49,836 bases of DNA, taken from contig PLUM01000027.1 in assembly GCA_003165465.1 (NCBI GenBank), forward strand, positions 1 to 49,836, given 5' to 3'. This stretch comes from Acidobacteriota bacterium (lineage in GTDB: Bacteria > Acidobacteriota > Terriglobia > Acidiferrales > UBA7541). Shown here one piece after another: positions 17,106 to 24,993 of the stretch. Under the pieces are notes generated by a model. It was not told the origin of the DNA, made no database searches, and was given only the letters and a program-made list of their open reading frames with translations. The translations under genes and the position numbers were made by a program. Each line of letters opens with the position of its first letter. Positions within the stretch are counted from its first letter, which is position 1.

Positions 17106-17181
17106 TAGTGGCACAGGCTTCAGCCTGTGTGGGTTAGGCTTGGCACGGACCAAACCACACAGGCTGAAGCCTGTGCTACTA
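17106..17181. repeat. REP-like inverted repeat (GGCTTCAGCC family)
   Basis: Left arm (17106-17132) with core CACAGGCTTCAGCCTGTG and right arm (17155-17181) with the same core in reverse, separated by 22 nt. Each core is itself a palindrome (AGGCT-TC-AGCCT). Related copies are at 18399, 19591, 27555, 34183, 40210 and 41285, all intergenic. Confidence 0.85.
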
Positions 17182-17242
17182 AAACGCATCGCTCGCCCCG
17201 CGCGACATGCCAATCATTTCGTTTCAATTATGAGGAGGCTTC

Positions 17243-17704
17243 ATGCCGATTACCGTGGGACAGACCGCTCCCGAATTCACGCTGAAGGATCAGTCGCAAA
17301 AGGAGATCAAGCTTTCCGACTATGCCGGCAAACGCAACGTCGTGCTGATTTTCTATCCGCTCGATTTCAGCCCCACCTGCACGACCGAGCACGCCTGCTT
17401 CGTGAACGATCTGAAGCAATTTGAAGCGCTCGACGCGCAAGTTCTCGGCCTGAGCGTGGACAGCGCCTGGGCGCACAAAGCATTTGCCGAAAAAATGCGC
17501 ATCACCTACCCGCTCCTCGCCGACTTTCAACCGCGTGGCGAGGTGGGCGACAAATACGGCGTCTACCACGCCGATAAGGGAATCACGGGGCGCGCCATCG
17601 CCATCATCAACAAGGCTGGAAAAATCGCCTGGTTCAAGAATTACGATTTCGGGGTCGTGCCGGATATGAAGGAAGTGGGGCAGGCTCTCGCGGCAATCAA
17701 GTAG
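17243..17704 (+). CDS. Peroxiredoxin (AhpE/Bcp type)
   Basis: A 153-residue thioredoxin-fold peroxidase that reduces H2O2 and organic peroxides. The peroxidatic Cys46 is in FSPTCTTE (P-x-x-x-T-x-x-C active site), and Cys52 six residues on is the only other Cys, so it is either 1-Cys (AhpE-like) or uses an unusual nearby resolving Cys. The downstream Trp/Arg region (GRAIAIINKAGKIAW) completes the site. AGGAGG lies 6 nt before the ATG. It is monocistronic with its own terminator and sits between cytochrome genes, fitting protection against respiratory oxidants. Confidence 0.94.
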   Translation: MPITVGQTAPEFTLKDQSQKEIKLSDYAGKRNVVLIFYPLDFSPTCTTEHACFVNDLKQFEALDAQVLGLSVDSAWAHKAFAEKMRITYPLLADFQPRGEVGDKYGVYHADKGITGRAIAIINKAGKIAWFKNYDFGVVPDMKEVGQALAAIK

Positions 17705-17736
17705 AGGGCAAGTAAAGGGCAAGTAAGGAGCAAATC

Positions 17737-17793
17737 GGGGCGCGGCTGCGATGTTTCTTTGAAAACCTCACGGGCGCCGCGCCCCTGTTTTTC
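17737..17793 (+). terminator. Terminator of the peroxiredoxin gene
   Basis: GGGGCGCGGC (17737-17746) pairs perfectly with GCCGCGCCCC (17776-17785) over a 29-nt loop and is followed by TGTTTTTC. It lies 33 bp after the stop and before the convergent cytochrome gene. Just before it GGGCAAGTAA is repeated in tandem. Confidence 0.8.
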
Positions 17794-17812
17794 GGCCTCG
17801 TGCGGTTTGGAA

Positions 17813-18265
17813 CTACTTCGCGGCGTCCTTGGTCAGCTTGCGAATGTAGCCCACCAGTTCCCAGCGTTCCTTTTCCGTCAGGGTTTCCTTCCACGAAGGC
17901 ATGGGACCGCGGCCCTCGGACATCTTCCAGAACAGCGCTCCATCGGTTTCCGCCGCCATCAACTTTGCGTCGGTAAAGTTTGCGGGCTTTACCTTGATGG
18001 CCTTTGCGCCGGGCCCATCGCCGATGCCCTTTTCGCCGTGGCAAAGCGAACAATTGTCCGTGAAAAGGTCCTGCGCGGCGGCCAACGTTTCCTGAGTGGG
18101 CGGGATAGGATTTTTAACTTTCTTTGCGTCTTCCGGCACCACCCAGGGCGCGGGCGTGTCGTCGGCTGCAACACGCCGTCCCACGAATGCAACCATTCCC
18201 ACCAACAGGCAGACGCCCGCGACGCGCGCCAGCCACAAAGAAGCTCCTTTATTGAGTGCTATCAT
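17813..18265 (-). CDS. Monohaem cytochrome c, membrane-anchored or secreted
   Basis: A 150-residue class I cytochrome: hydrophobic N-terminal segment (about 9-28, uncleaved anchor or signal), haem motif C72-SL-C75-H76 followed by GEKGIGDGPGAKAI, and Met122 in RGPMPSW as sixth ligand. The GDGPGA-KPANFTD pattern is that of cytochromes linked to oxidases and to alternative complex III or quinol oxidation modules. The start at 18265 is fixed by GGAGG 7 nt upstream; an ATG six codons earlier overlaps that site. Confidence 0.92.
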   Translation of the reverse strand: MIALNKGASLWLARVAGVCLLVGMVAFVGRRVAADDTPAPWVVPEDAKKVKNPIPPTQETLAAAQDLFTDNCSLCHGEKGIGDGPGAKAIKVKPANFTDAKLMAAETDGALFWKMSEGRGPMPSWKETLTEKERWELVGYIRKLTKDAAK

Positions 18266-18346
18266 TCCGAGGCCTCCAGTCAAATCGAGATTTGCGAGAA
18301 CCTCGAAAGTTTGCCATAAGACACGACATATTTCACCTGCTAAACC

Positions 18347-18372
18347 TTACACCGGATCGTAATGAGGTGTAA
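18347..18372. promoter_or_regulatory. Inverted repeat TTACACC-N12-GGTGTAA
   Basis: Two 7-bp arms in inverted order, about 80-105 bp upstream of the cytochrome c start at 18265, in the position of an operator or promoter element. No known regulator consensus is matched, so it is only a candidate. The rest of 18266-18571 holds one REP pair and no gene. Confidence 0.4.
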
Positions 18373-18398
18373 CGAAAATATACGTGCGAGGCGCATTG

Positions 18399-18483
18399 CA
18401 GTGGCACACGCTTCAGCCTGTGTAGCTTTGATTTGCCGCCAGGCTAAAAATCAAAAGAACACAGGCTGAAGCCTATGCTACTG
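18399..18483. repeat. REP-like inverted repeat (GGCTTCAGCC family)
   Basis: Arms CAGTGGCACACGCTTCAGCC... (left, one mismatch in the core) and CACAGGCTGAAGCCTATGCT (right) flank about 38 nt. Same family as 17106-17181. Confidence 0.8.
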
Positions 18484-18571
18484 AAAACAGCCCGCGCCAC
18501 GATTCCCTGGAATATGGTAGTGTCGGAAACGAAGCGTTTGAATGAAAACATTTTCCATGGACGGAGGACTC

Positions 18572-18877
18572 ATGGCGCAAGCCGGTGGCGAGCAGGTGCA
18601 AGTTCAGATCAAGGCGGATGAAAAGGAATTGGTCGGCCAATTTTCCAACCTGGTGATGTTTCACCACACGGCCGAGGAGTTTACGGCGCATTTCATTTAC
18701 GTGTTTCCGAATGTGCCGCAGGGCAAGCTGGTTTCGAGCGTGATTGTCAGCCCGGGACACGCCAAGCGGATCTTGCACGCGCTGGAGGAAAATATCCGGC
18801 GCTACGAGAAGCAGTTCGGTCCCATACGCGAAGCTCCCGAACCGACTCCCGTCCCCAACGTGGGTTTCGTCCAATAG
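18572..18877 (+). CDS. DUF3467 protein
   Basis: A 101-residue protein matching the DUF3467 pattern: VQVQIKADEKELVGQFSNLV, then HHTAEEFTAHFIYVFP and SVIVSPGHAKRILHALEENI with a YEKQFGPI end. The family is widespread, small and of unknown function. ATG 18572 is chosen for GGAGG 4 nt upstream; the frame also opens at 18542. It is a single gene followed by an inverted repeat. Confidence 0.88.
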   Translation: MAQAGGEQVQVQIKADEKELVGQFSNLVMFHHTAEEFTAHFIYVFPNVPQGKLVSSVIVSPGHAKRILHALEENIRRYEKQFGPIREAPEPTPVPNVGFVQ

Positions 18878-18911
18878 GCCGCCGCGCCCTGTGCGGAGTG
18901 GGCAAGCGATC

Positions 18912-18967
18912 TGGCGCGGGCGCCTGTCCGGCGGGACAGTACTCTCTGCGAAACCCCGCCCGCGCCA
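18912..18967. repeat. Inverted repeat TGGCGCGGGCG with inner hairpin
   Basis: Perfect 11-bp arms (18912-18922 and 18957-18967) enclosing a smaller CTGTCC/GGGACAG hairpin, 35 bp after the DUF3467 gene. It may terminate that transcript. The right flank (CAAGTCCTT) is shared with the hairpin at 23668-23711. Confidence 0.65.
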
Positions 18968-19028
18968 AGTCCTTCGAGCATGGAGCGATCGTGCTAGATT
19001 TAGTTGAGGAACCCTAGGGTCCGAAGCA

Positions 19029-19577
19029 ATGAAAGCAGCATGTTCCAATTGTGGTGCACAGCACTCCCTGCCAGACGCACAATTCAAGGATCATCCCCGC
19101 GTGCAATTTCAGTGCGCGAAATGCGGTAAAAACACCATTGTTGAACTTAAGGCCGCTGCCGGCGAAACGCAGGTCCTGACGCCCGTGCCCGGGTTTGCTC
19201 GCAGCGCAGGCGCTCCCCGGCTTGCGGGAAGCGGCCCCGAGGAGAGTTCCCTGCACTTGCCCACGGGGAAAACCATAGCGCTTTCCGTGATCGCCGGCCC
19301 TTCGCGCGGAGTTGTTTTTCAGGTGACGAAACCTCGCGTGGTGCTCGGAAGGGCGGACGCCGACGTCATTATCGACGACAAGGAAATTTCGCGCTGGCAT
19401 TGCTCCATTGAAATCAAGGGGGACGTCATCCGCTTGCGCGACATGGAATCGACCAATGGCACCTACTTCGACGATGAACGCGTGCGGGTCGCGGAGTTGA
19501 ATCACCTCTCGGAATTCCGCATCGGCACAACCGTTATTCTCATCAGCGTCACGTCCAAGCTCGCCCCCACGCGTTAA
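19029..19577 (+). CDS. Zinc-ribbon/FHA domain protein
   Basis: A 182-residue cytosolic protein. Residues 1-40 form an MJ0042-type zinc ribbon (CSNCGAQHSLP...FQCAKCGKNT). Residues about 85-175 form a forkhead-associated domain: LGRADADVIIDDKEISRWHC contains the conserved G-R, S and H, and MESTNGTYF the N-G. FHA domains bind phosphothreonine and usually read Ser/Thr kinase signals. No kinase is in the window, so its partner is elsewhere. Confidence 0.9.
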   Translation: MKAACSNCGAQHSLPDAQFKDHPRVQFQCAKCGKNTIVELKAAAGETQVLTPVPGFARSAGAPRLAGSGPEESSLHLPTGKTIALSVIAGPSRGVVFQVTKPRVVLGRADADVIIDDKEISRWHCSIEIKGDVIRLRDMESTNGTYFDDERVRVAELNHLSEFRIGTTVILISVTSKLAPTR

Positions 19578-19590
19578 CCGCCGTGGCATG

Positions 19591-19664
19591 AGTAGCGCGG
19601 GCTTCAGCCTGCGGGGTTTGGTCCGTGCAAGGACTAAAACCCGCAGGCTGAAGCCTGTGCTACT
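19591..19664. repeat. REP-like inverted repeat (GGCTTCAGCC family)
   Basis: Arms AGTAGCGCGGGCTTCAGCCT... and ...AGGCTGAAGCCTGTGCTACT with GGTCC/GGACT at the tip, between the FHA gene and the glycosyltransferase gene. A shortened copy is at 34183-34240. Confidence 0.85.
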
Positions 19665-19727
19665 GCGCGCCACTACCAAACCTCACACCCGCCGCATTTC
19701 GTGTTACCGTACCCGATTGGATTTTCC

Positions 19728-20516
19728 ATGCCCAATCTGACCGTGACTCTGATTGCATACAACGAGGAACTGGACTTGCCGCGGGCGCTCGCCTCGCTCG
19801 CGGGAATTGCCGACGAAATCGTTCTGGTGGACTCGGGTTCGACGGACCGCACCTGCGAAATCGCCCGCGAATTTGGCGCTCGCGTATATACGCGCAAAAT
19901 GGACGGCTTTGCCGAACAAAGGAATTACGCCGCGTCCCTGGCCTCGAACGACTGGGTTCTGGTCATCGCCGGCGACCATGAATTGAGCCCCGAACTGCGC
20001 GCCTCGATCCTTGCGTGGAAACAGCAAACTCCCGAACAAACCGTCTATCAAATTCTTCAGTTGACGAATTATCTTGGCGGGTGGATCCGGCATTCCGGCT
20101 GGTATCCTGAATATCAGGAACTTCTCTACCGGCGCGACAAATGCAAATTTGCCGGGGCTCTCCATGAGCGCCTCCAGGTGGAAGGTCCGGTGGGCCGCTT
20201 GCCTGGACAGCTGTTTCATTACACGGTTCGGTCCTTCGCCGAGCACAGAGCGAAGGTCGACGTCATGACCACGCTGGCGGCGGAAGACCTGTTTGCGCGC
20301 GGGCGCAAAAGCTGGCGCGGCGCAATGATGTTTGCTCCGCCGTGGACGATCGTACAAAAGCTGGTGTTCCAGCTTGGCTTCCTCGACGGCTGGCGCGGCG
20401 GGCTGATCGCGTGGATGGCGGCGGTCTACATTTATCGAAAATACCGCAAGCTGGGGCGGCTGCTCGCGGGAGAAACGCTCACGCACCGCTCCTGGCCGCA
20501 GGCCGGAGAGGAATAG
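19728..20516 (+). CDS. Family 2 glycosyltransferase, WaaE/KdtX-like
   Basis: A 262-residue GT-A enzyme. The opening LTVTLIAYNEELDLPRALASL and IVLVDSGSTDRTCEIA are typical of the WaaE-like branch that adds sugars to the lipopolysaccharide inner core. The metal-binding DXD region is changed: the family's DADE reads IAGDHE here. The rest (WYPEYQELLYRR, GALHERL) is conserved. A C-terminal amphipathic/hydrophobic segment (FLDGWRGGLIAWMAAVYIY) suggests membrane association. ATG 19728 is preferred to a GTG nine codons earlier because it starts at the beta strand. It precedes another glycosyltransferase by 2 bp. Confidence 0.88.
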   Translation: MPNLTVTLIAYNEELDLPRALASLAGIADEIVLVDSGSTDRTCEIAREFGARVYTRKMDGFAEQRNYAASLASNDWVLVIAGDHELSPELRASILAWKQQTPEQTVYQILQLTNYLGGWIRHSGWYPEYQELLYRRDKCKFAGALHERLQVEGPVGRLPGQLFHYTVRSFAEHRAKVDVMTTLAAEDLFARGRKSWRGAMMFAPPWTIVQKLVFQLGFLDGWRGGLIAWMAAVYIYRKYRKLGRLLAGETLTHRSWPQAGEE

Positions 20517-20518
20517 AC

Positions 20519-21637
20519 GTGCGCCCGCTACTCGTCGACCTCGGCCGCGACTATCGTGGAGGACAGCATCAGGCGTTGCTCCTTTTGCGGGGCTTGCTGG
20601 AACGCGGCCACGCTCCGGAATTGATCGCCATTCAGGATTCTCTTCTCGCTCAGCGCGCGCAAGGCGCCGGCGTATGCGTGCACGTCGTAAACCGGCGCTG
20701 GCGACGTCTCGCCGCGTCATTTGTCATCCGCAATTTGCTGTCGCGGCGCAGCGTGGAAATCGTCCACGCCAATGAACCGCACGCGCTGACCTCGGCGTGG
20801 CTTGCCAGAGCGCATCGCCGAGCGCCCCTCATTGCCTCGCGCCGCGTCATCTTTCCGCTTTCGCAAGGCGTCATTTCCCTTGCCCGCTACCGCGCCGCCG
20901 CGCGAATTGTGGCCGTGTCGCAGTGCGTCGCGTCCGCCGTGGCGGCCTCGGGTCTGCCGCCCGGCCGGATTATGGTCATTCCCGACGGCGTGCCCATACC
21001 GGGAGCGGTGACAACGGAGAAGCGTGAAGCGGCGCGGCGCAGCCTGGGAATCGAATCGAACGCCCCGCTCGTCGGCTGCGTGGCTGCGTTAACGCCCGAT
21101 AAGGGACAGGAAATTCTGATTCGGGCGCTTCCCGCCATCCGCGCGCGGTTTCCAGGTTGCCGGCTTCTGCTCGCCGGAAATGGGCCATGCCGCGCCACGC
21201 TCGCGGCAATGGCGCATGACCTTGGCATCGATCGCGAGGTCCATTTTGCGGGATTTGTCGAGGACGTCGACCGTGTCTACGAGGCCATCGATGTGTTTGC
21301 TTTCCCTGCGCAGACTGAGGCGCTGGGTACCGCATTGCTATCCGCGATGGCGCACGGCCTGCCCGTCGCGGCCATCGCGCGCGGTGGAATTCCCGAAGTC
21401 GTGGAAGACGGCAAAAATGGCTTGCTGGTGATGGATCCCGACCCCGACGCGTTTGCTTCCGCCCTCGTGAGTCTCCTCGCGCATCCCGAAGAGGCCATGC
21501 GCCTCGGCAGCGCCGCCCGCGAAACGGTCATGGCACGTTTTTCCGAAGGTCGCATGGTGGAGGAAACGTCTCTCCTCTACGAACAACTGGTGGCTGCGGA
21601 GCGCGCGAATTTCCCTCAGGAAAACTCCCTGAAATGA
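20519..21637 (+). CDS. Family 4 glycosyltransferase (GT-B fold)
   Basis: A 372-residue GT-B glycosyltransferase. N-terminal acceptor domain begins VRPLLVDLGRDYRGGQHQ; the C-terminal nucleotide-sugar domain has LVGCVAALTPDKGQEILI, then PAQTEALGTALLSAMAHGLP and GGIPEVVEDGKNGLLV with the E-x7-E motif of family 4. The start is GTG 20519 with GGAGAGG about 9 nt upstream; the frame stays open further back but overlaps the GT2 gene. With that gene it probably builds lipopolysaccharide core or another cell-surface glycan. Its stop overlaps the chromate transporter start by ATGA. Confidence 0.9.
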   Translation: MRPLLVDLGRDYRGGQHQALLLLRGLLERGHAPELIAIQDSLLAQRAQGAGVCVHVVNRRWRRLAASFVIRNLLSRRSVEIVHANEPHALTSAWLARAHRRAPLIASRRVIFPLSQGVISLARYRAAARIVAVSQCVASAVAASGLPPGRIMVIPDGVPIPGAVTTEKREAARRSLGIESNAPLVGCVAALTPDKGQEILIRALPAIRARFPGCRLLLAGNGPCRATLAAMAHDLGIDREVHFAGFVEDVDRVYEAIDVFAFPAQTEALGTALLSAMAHGLPVAAIARGGIPEVVEDGKNGLLVMDPDPDAFASALVSLLAHPEEAMRLGSAARETVMARFSEGRMVEETSLLYEQLVAAERANFPQENSLK

Positions 21638-22875
21638 CGAAACACGATCAAGGACGGAACAAAATGTCCGGCGAGGGGAAACGTGGTTCGTTGAAGGAAC
21701 TGGCGTTCTTCTTTCTGCGTCTGGGGATCACCGCGTTTGGAGGACCTGCGGCGCATATCGCGATCATGGAAGATGAACTGGTCCGCCGCCGAAAATGGCT
21801 TTCCCGCGAAACGTTTCTCGACCTGCTGGGCGCAAGCAGCGTGATTCCCGGCCCTAGTTCGAGCGAACTGGCCATCCACATCGGCTATTTGCGCGCGGGC
21901 TGGGCGGGGCTGTTCATCGGCGGCGCATGTTTCATTTTTCCTTCGGCCATGATCGTCGGGGGCATTGCCTGGGCGTACGTGCGCTTTGGGCATTTGCCGG
22001 CGGTTGCCGCGCTGCTATACGGCGTCAAGCCCGTGGTGATTGTCGTGATTCTGCAAGCGCTCTGGGGGCTGGGCCGCACGGCGGTCAAGAGCATGGCGCT
22101 CGCGATAGCCGGCCTGATTTGCGTGGCGCTCAATTTCGCGCAGGTGAATGTTCTGCTCATCCTGTTTGGAATGGGCGCGATCCATGCCGGCATTCAGGCG
22201 CTGTCCCGGCGCAGAACGGGAAATCAAGCGGCAGGCGCGCTGACTTTTGTCTCGGTGTGGCGCGGAGCGCGCGCGGGCCTGGCGCGCGTTTTCCCATGGG
22301 CGGGAGCGTCGGGCGTGGCGTCGGGGGTGGCGGCGGGTGTCACAACGATGATTCCCGGCATGTGGCCGATGTTTCTGGTGTTTCTGAGAATCGGTTCCGT
22401 GGTGTTCGGCAGCGGTTACGTTTTGCTCGCGTTTCTGCGCGCCGACCTCGTCGTGCATCGCGCGTGGGTGACCGATGCGCAACTGGTCGATGCCGTCGCC
22501 ATCGGGCAGGTGACGCCGGGGCCGGTGTTCACGACGGCCACTTTTCTTGGCTACCTGTTGCGAGGCCCCGCGGGGGCGGTTGCCGCCACGGTCGGAATTT
22601 TTCTTCCGGCATTTATCCTTGTGGCCATCAGCGGACCGTTCCTTCCGCTGCTGCGCCGGTCCGCGACGGCCGGGGCTTTTCTCGACGGAGTGAATGTGGC
22701 ATCGCTCGCGCTCATGGCCGTCGTCAGCTACCAGCTCGGGCGCTCGTCGATTGTCGATGGGCCGACCATTGTTCTCGCCATCGTTAGCGCGTGGTTGCTA
22801 TTCCGCTATCGAATCAATTCGGCGTGGCTGGTGCTCGGCGGAGCGCTCATCGGTTTCGCCGCCCGGCTGCAGTAA
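21634..22875 (+). CDS. chrA: Chromate transporter (CHR family, two-domain form)
   Basis: A 413-residue membrane protein with the duplicated CHR domain. Each half carries the signature: FLRLGITAFGGPAAHIA...PGPSSSELAIHIGY in the first (about 28-95) and FLRIGSVVFGSGYVLLAFL...QVTPGPVFTTATFLGYLL in the second (about 250-310). Long CHR proteins export chromate by proton motive force, but many homologues have unproven substrates. The ATG at 21634 overlaps the upstream glycosyltransferase stop. Confidence 0.92.
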   Translation: MTKHDQGRNKMSGEGKRGSLKELAFFFLRLGITAFGGPAAHIAIMEDELVRRRKWLSRETFLDLLGASSVIPGPSSSELAIHIGYLRAGWAGLFIGGACFIFPSAMIVGGIAWAYVRFGHLPAVAALLYGVKPVVIVVILQALWGLGRTAVKSMALAIAGLICVALNFAQVNVLLILFGMGAIHAGIQALSRRRTGNQAAGALTFVSVWRGARAGLARVFPWAGASGVASGVAAGVTTMIPGMWPMFLVFLRIGSVVFGSGYVLLAFLRADLVVHRAWVTDAQLVDAVAIGQVTPGPVFTTATFLGYLLRGPAGAVAATVGIFLPAFILVAISGPFLPLLRRSATAGAFLDGVNVASLALMAVVSYQLGRSSIVDGPTIVLAIVSAWLLFRYRINSAWLVLGGALIGFAARLQ

Positions 22876-22945
22876 GGCGGCTTGTTTGGATATTTCACCA
22901 AAGAATTGCGTGGCCACATCGTACGAGCGGCGTGGCCCGTAATAT

Positions 22946-23027
22946 TTTGTAGCGCCGGCGTCTCGCCGGCAGATTTTGCGATCCATGGAGATCGAACAAA
23001 TTGCCGGCGAGACGCCGGGGCTACAAA
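22946..23027. repeat. Inverted repeat, GCCGGCGTCTCGCCGGC family
   Basis: Left arm TTTGTAGCGCCGGCG... (22946-22971) and right arm ...GGGGCTACAAA (23002-23027) are near-perfect reverse complements separated by 30 nt. Unlike the GGCTTCAGCC family in core, but the same overall plan (TAGC...GCTA ends). It fills the space 22876-23075 between two convergent genes. Confidence 0.8.
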
Positions 23028-23075
23028 GAACTTTCGTTCCGCCGCTCGGAATTGTGGAAAGAAATCCAGCCAGAA

Positions 23076-23462
23076 TTATTCTTTCGCGGGCAGGTCCGGC
23101 TGCCTGGGTTTGATCCAGAAATCGATTCCCAGCCAGAAGCTGTACGCGTGCCGCACGAACAATAGAGACACCGCGACGGCAAAAACCATCCAAAGAAAAA
23201 CCTTGGAATTCGTCGAAAGCGTTGTGAAATCCGGAAACAGCAGCGACAAAAGAAAGATCGTCACGACCACGGCCGTGGTGGCCGCGTAATTAACGATCAT
23301 GGCGCCGAGGTAGTATCCCTGCTCGGGAAAATACGAAAGTCCGCATTCCGGGCAGCGTGGAAACATGCGGAAGATGCCGCGAAACAGCCGACCTTGCCCG
23401 CAATGCGGGCAGCGCCAGTGCGCGGCGCGGTGCACGATCTGCCTGAGTGGAGGTCGTAGCAT
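23076..23462 (-). CDS. DUF983 membrane protein with two zinc ribbons
   Basis: A 128-residue protein: RCPHCGQGRLFRGIF (about 17-31) and RCPECGLSYF (about 36-45) form a zinc knuckle pair, followed by two membrane helices (about 53-75 and 86-107) and WLGIDFWIKP. This is the DUF983 pattern; family members occur near oxidase genes in some bacteria, but the role is not established. It is convergent with chrA. Confidence 0.88.
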   Translation of the reverse strand: MLRPPLRQIVHRAAHWRCPHCGQGRLFRGIFRMFPRCPECGLSYFPEQGYYLGAMIVNYAATTAVVVTIFLLSLLFPDFTTLSTNSKVFLWMVFAVAVSLLFVRHAYSFWLGIDFWIKPRQPDLPAKE

Positions 23463-23511
23463 GGATTACGTTGTCTGCGCTCAGTGTCACACAGAATTGG
23501 CTGGCGACTAA

Positions 23512-23551
23512 GCGGAAAAACCCCGCCTCTTCAGAGGCGGGGTTTTTCCGC
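23512..23551. terminator. Bidirectional terminator
   Basis: GCGGAAAAACCCCGCCTCT (23512-23530) pairs with AGAGGCGGGGTTTTTCCGC (23533-23551): a 19-bp perfect arm pair giving a GC stem flanked by A5 and T5, able to stop transcripts on both strands. It lies upstream of the DUF983 gene (minus) and downstream of the TonB-like gene (minus), so it would end the latter. Confidence 0.8.
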
Positions 23552-23667
23552 TGTCATGCGACAGCTTCAATCGAAGCAATGCCAATGCCCCAAATAAAAA
23601 TCGAGCGAATGATTTCGCCATCACACGAGTTTTTCAAGGGAAAAAGGGCGGGCGCAGGCGAAGGAGA

Positions 23668-23711
23668 GACTTGCGCGCGGCGCAGCCAGGCTGCCGCACC
23701 GCGCGCAAGTC
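23668..23711. repeat. 13-bp inverted repeat with inner hairpin
   Basis: GACTTGCGCGCGG (23668-23680) and its perfect reverse complement (23699-23711) around GCAGCC-A-GGCTGC. It starts 20 bp after the TonB-like stop. The stretch 23552-23667 shows no gene. Confidence 0.65.
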
Positions 23712-23730
23712 CTTGGCGGAAAGACGCGGG

Positions 23731-24570
23731 TCACGATATGAAGTTGACCTCCACTCGCAGATTCACGGGAGTGGGTTCACCATCGAGGATCGTGGGTTCA
23801 TATTTTCGGAGCGATACGGCCTTGAGCGCCGCTTGCAGCAGCAAGGGATGTCCGCTGACGGCCTTTTCTTCGACGACGTTTCCGTGTTCATCGATGATGG
23901 CGTCGATCACCACCATTCCATGGACGTGCGACTGACTGGCCAGGATCGGATACACCGCCGCGGGGCCGTAGATGAGGCGCGGCGGCCTTACGTTTCCGCC
24001 GATGCGCACGGGCCGTTTCGGCCCTTCGGCGGCGGGCGCGGCCACCACGGGAGCCGCAACGCTCGGCATTCCGCCGACGATGCCGCCAATCTGTCCTCCT
24101 GGGACGCCACCGGCGATCCCTGCCGACAACGTTTCCTCCGGGGGAGTCGCGTCGCTGGAAGATGCCGCCGGAACGGCCTTCGGAACGAACATAGGCGCGA
24201 TCAGTTTTCCAGGAGTGAACACTTTCGGCGCAACTTTAACCGCACGTGCCATTGAAGCCGGAGGCGGGGGCGGCGCGGCCAGCGGCGGCATAGGTGCGAC
24301 GAGGAGCGTCGTTTGCAATCTCCTCATGTCAATCCCTTGCGAGAAATAGAGCGGAAGAAATAGCAGCACGAACAGGATGGCAAAATGAATGAAAAACGAA
24401 AGGGCCCAGTCCATCGGGCTGCGGCGCTGGCGCGCCGTGGAATTCTCCAGCATGGCCTCGGCAAAAACGCGGGTTTGCGCCGCTGTTTTGGACGGAGGCA
24501 GAATCACCGCGCTTTTCGGTCTGCCGCCCTGGTACACATTTTCCAGAAAGAGATATTGTTCACTCAGCAT
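23731..24570 (-). CDS. TonB-like energy transducer
   Basis: A 279-residue protein: cytoplasmic N-terminus of about 55 residues, one membrane helix (SFFIHFAILFVLLFLPLYF), a Pro-rich periplasmic spacer (PPLAAPPPPPASMA) then Gly-rich (IAGGVPGGQIGGIVGG), and a C-terminal TonB domain (AVYPILASQSHVHGMVVI...LRKYEPTILDGEP). It should pass inner-membrane energy (from ExbBD, not in the window) to outer-membrane TonB-dependent receptors. The start is ATG 24570 with AGGAGG 4 nt upstream; the longer frame to 24687 lacks a site. Confidence 0.9.
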   Translation of the reverse strand: MLSEQYLFLENVYQGGRPKSAVILPPSKTAAQTRVFAEAMLENSTARQRRSPMDWALSFFIHFAILFVLLFLPLYFSQGIDMRRLQTTLLVAPMPPLAAPPPPPASMARAVKVAPKVFTPGKLIAPMFVPKAVPAASSSDATPPEETLSAGIAGGVPGGQIGGIVGGMPSVAAPVVAAPAAEGPKRPVRIGGNVRPPRLIYGPAAVYPILASQSHVHGMVVIDAIIDEHGNVVEEKAVSGHPLLLQAALKAVSLRKYEPTILDGEPTPVNLRVEVNFIS

Positions 24571-24729
24571 GAAGCCTCCTATCGATGTTTCCTGCATGTA
24601 TTTCCCGCAAAATCTTTCCGGCAAACGAATACACCAACGCACAGATTTCGAAAGTCGCTCGAAATAAACTGTCGCTTGCCAGGACACAACGGAGTGTCTG
24701 AAACAGCTTTACTACCGAAGGAAAACCCG

Positions 24730-24741
24730 GGGAACGTTCCC
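24730..24741. other. 12-bp palindrome GGGAACGTTCCC
   Basis: Perfect palindrome in the 423-bp divergent intergenic region between the TonB-like gene and the ThDP enzyme gene (24571-24993); a possible operator. Nothing else coding is visible there. Confidence 0.4.
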
Positions 24742-24897
24742 TTTCGTCATGGAAGAGAGGTGTTTAATCCAACGCTTCTAAATCTTTTCCTCCTGATCCA
24801 TCCTGCCCCAGGTATGCACGGAAGACAAATTCAAAGTTTGAATCGTTCGCTTCCAAACATGTAATCCATCAGCCAGACACAATCATCCGGGCGCGGC

Positions 24898-24926
24898 TTG
24901 ACACTCGCCGGGCAGCGGCATTAAGG
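24898..24926 (+). promoter_or_regulatory. Possible promoter of the ThDP enzyme gene
   Basis: TTGACA at 24898-24903, then a 17-nt spacer and TTAAGG at 24921. The -35 box is perfect and the spacing ideal, but the -10 box matches poorly. It is 68 bp upstream of the ATG at 24994. Confidence 0.3.
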
Positions 24927-24993
24927 TGGCACGACACCAAGAAAAAACGGCGGGAACAAGTCAAATCTCCCGGCAAGATGGGCGGAAACCATA

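Noticed and set aside
17135..17150. Sigma-54 promoter (TTGGCAC)
   Set aside because: The expected GC/TTGCA element 5 nt further is missing, and the site lies in a repeat loop.
19704..20720. 338-codon frame antisense to the GT2 gene
   Set aside because: Arg/Pro-rich shadow, no start signal, covers two clear genes.
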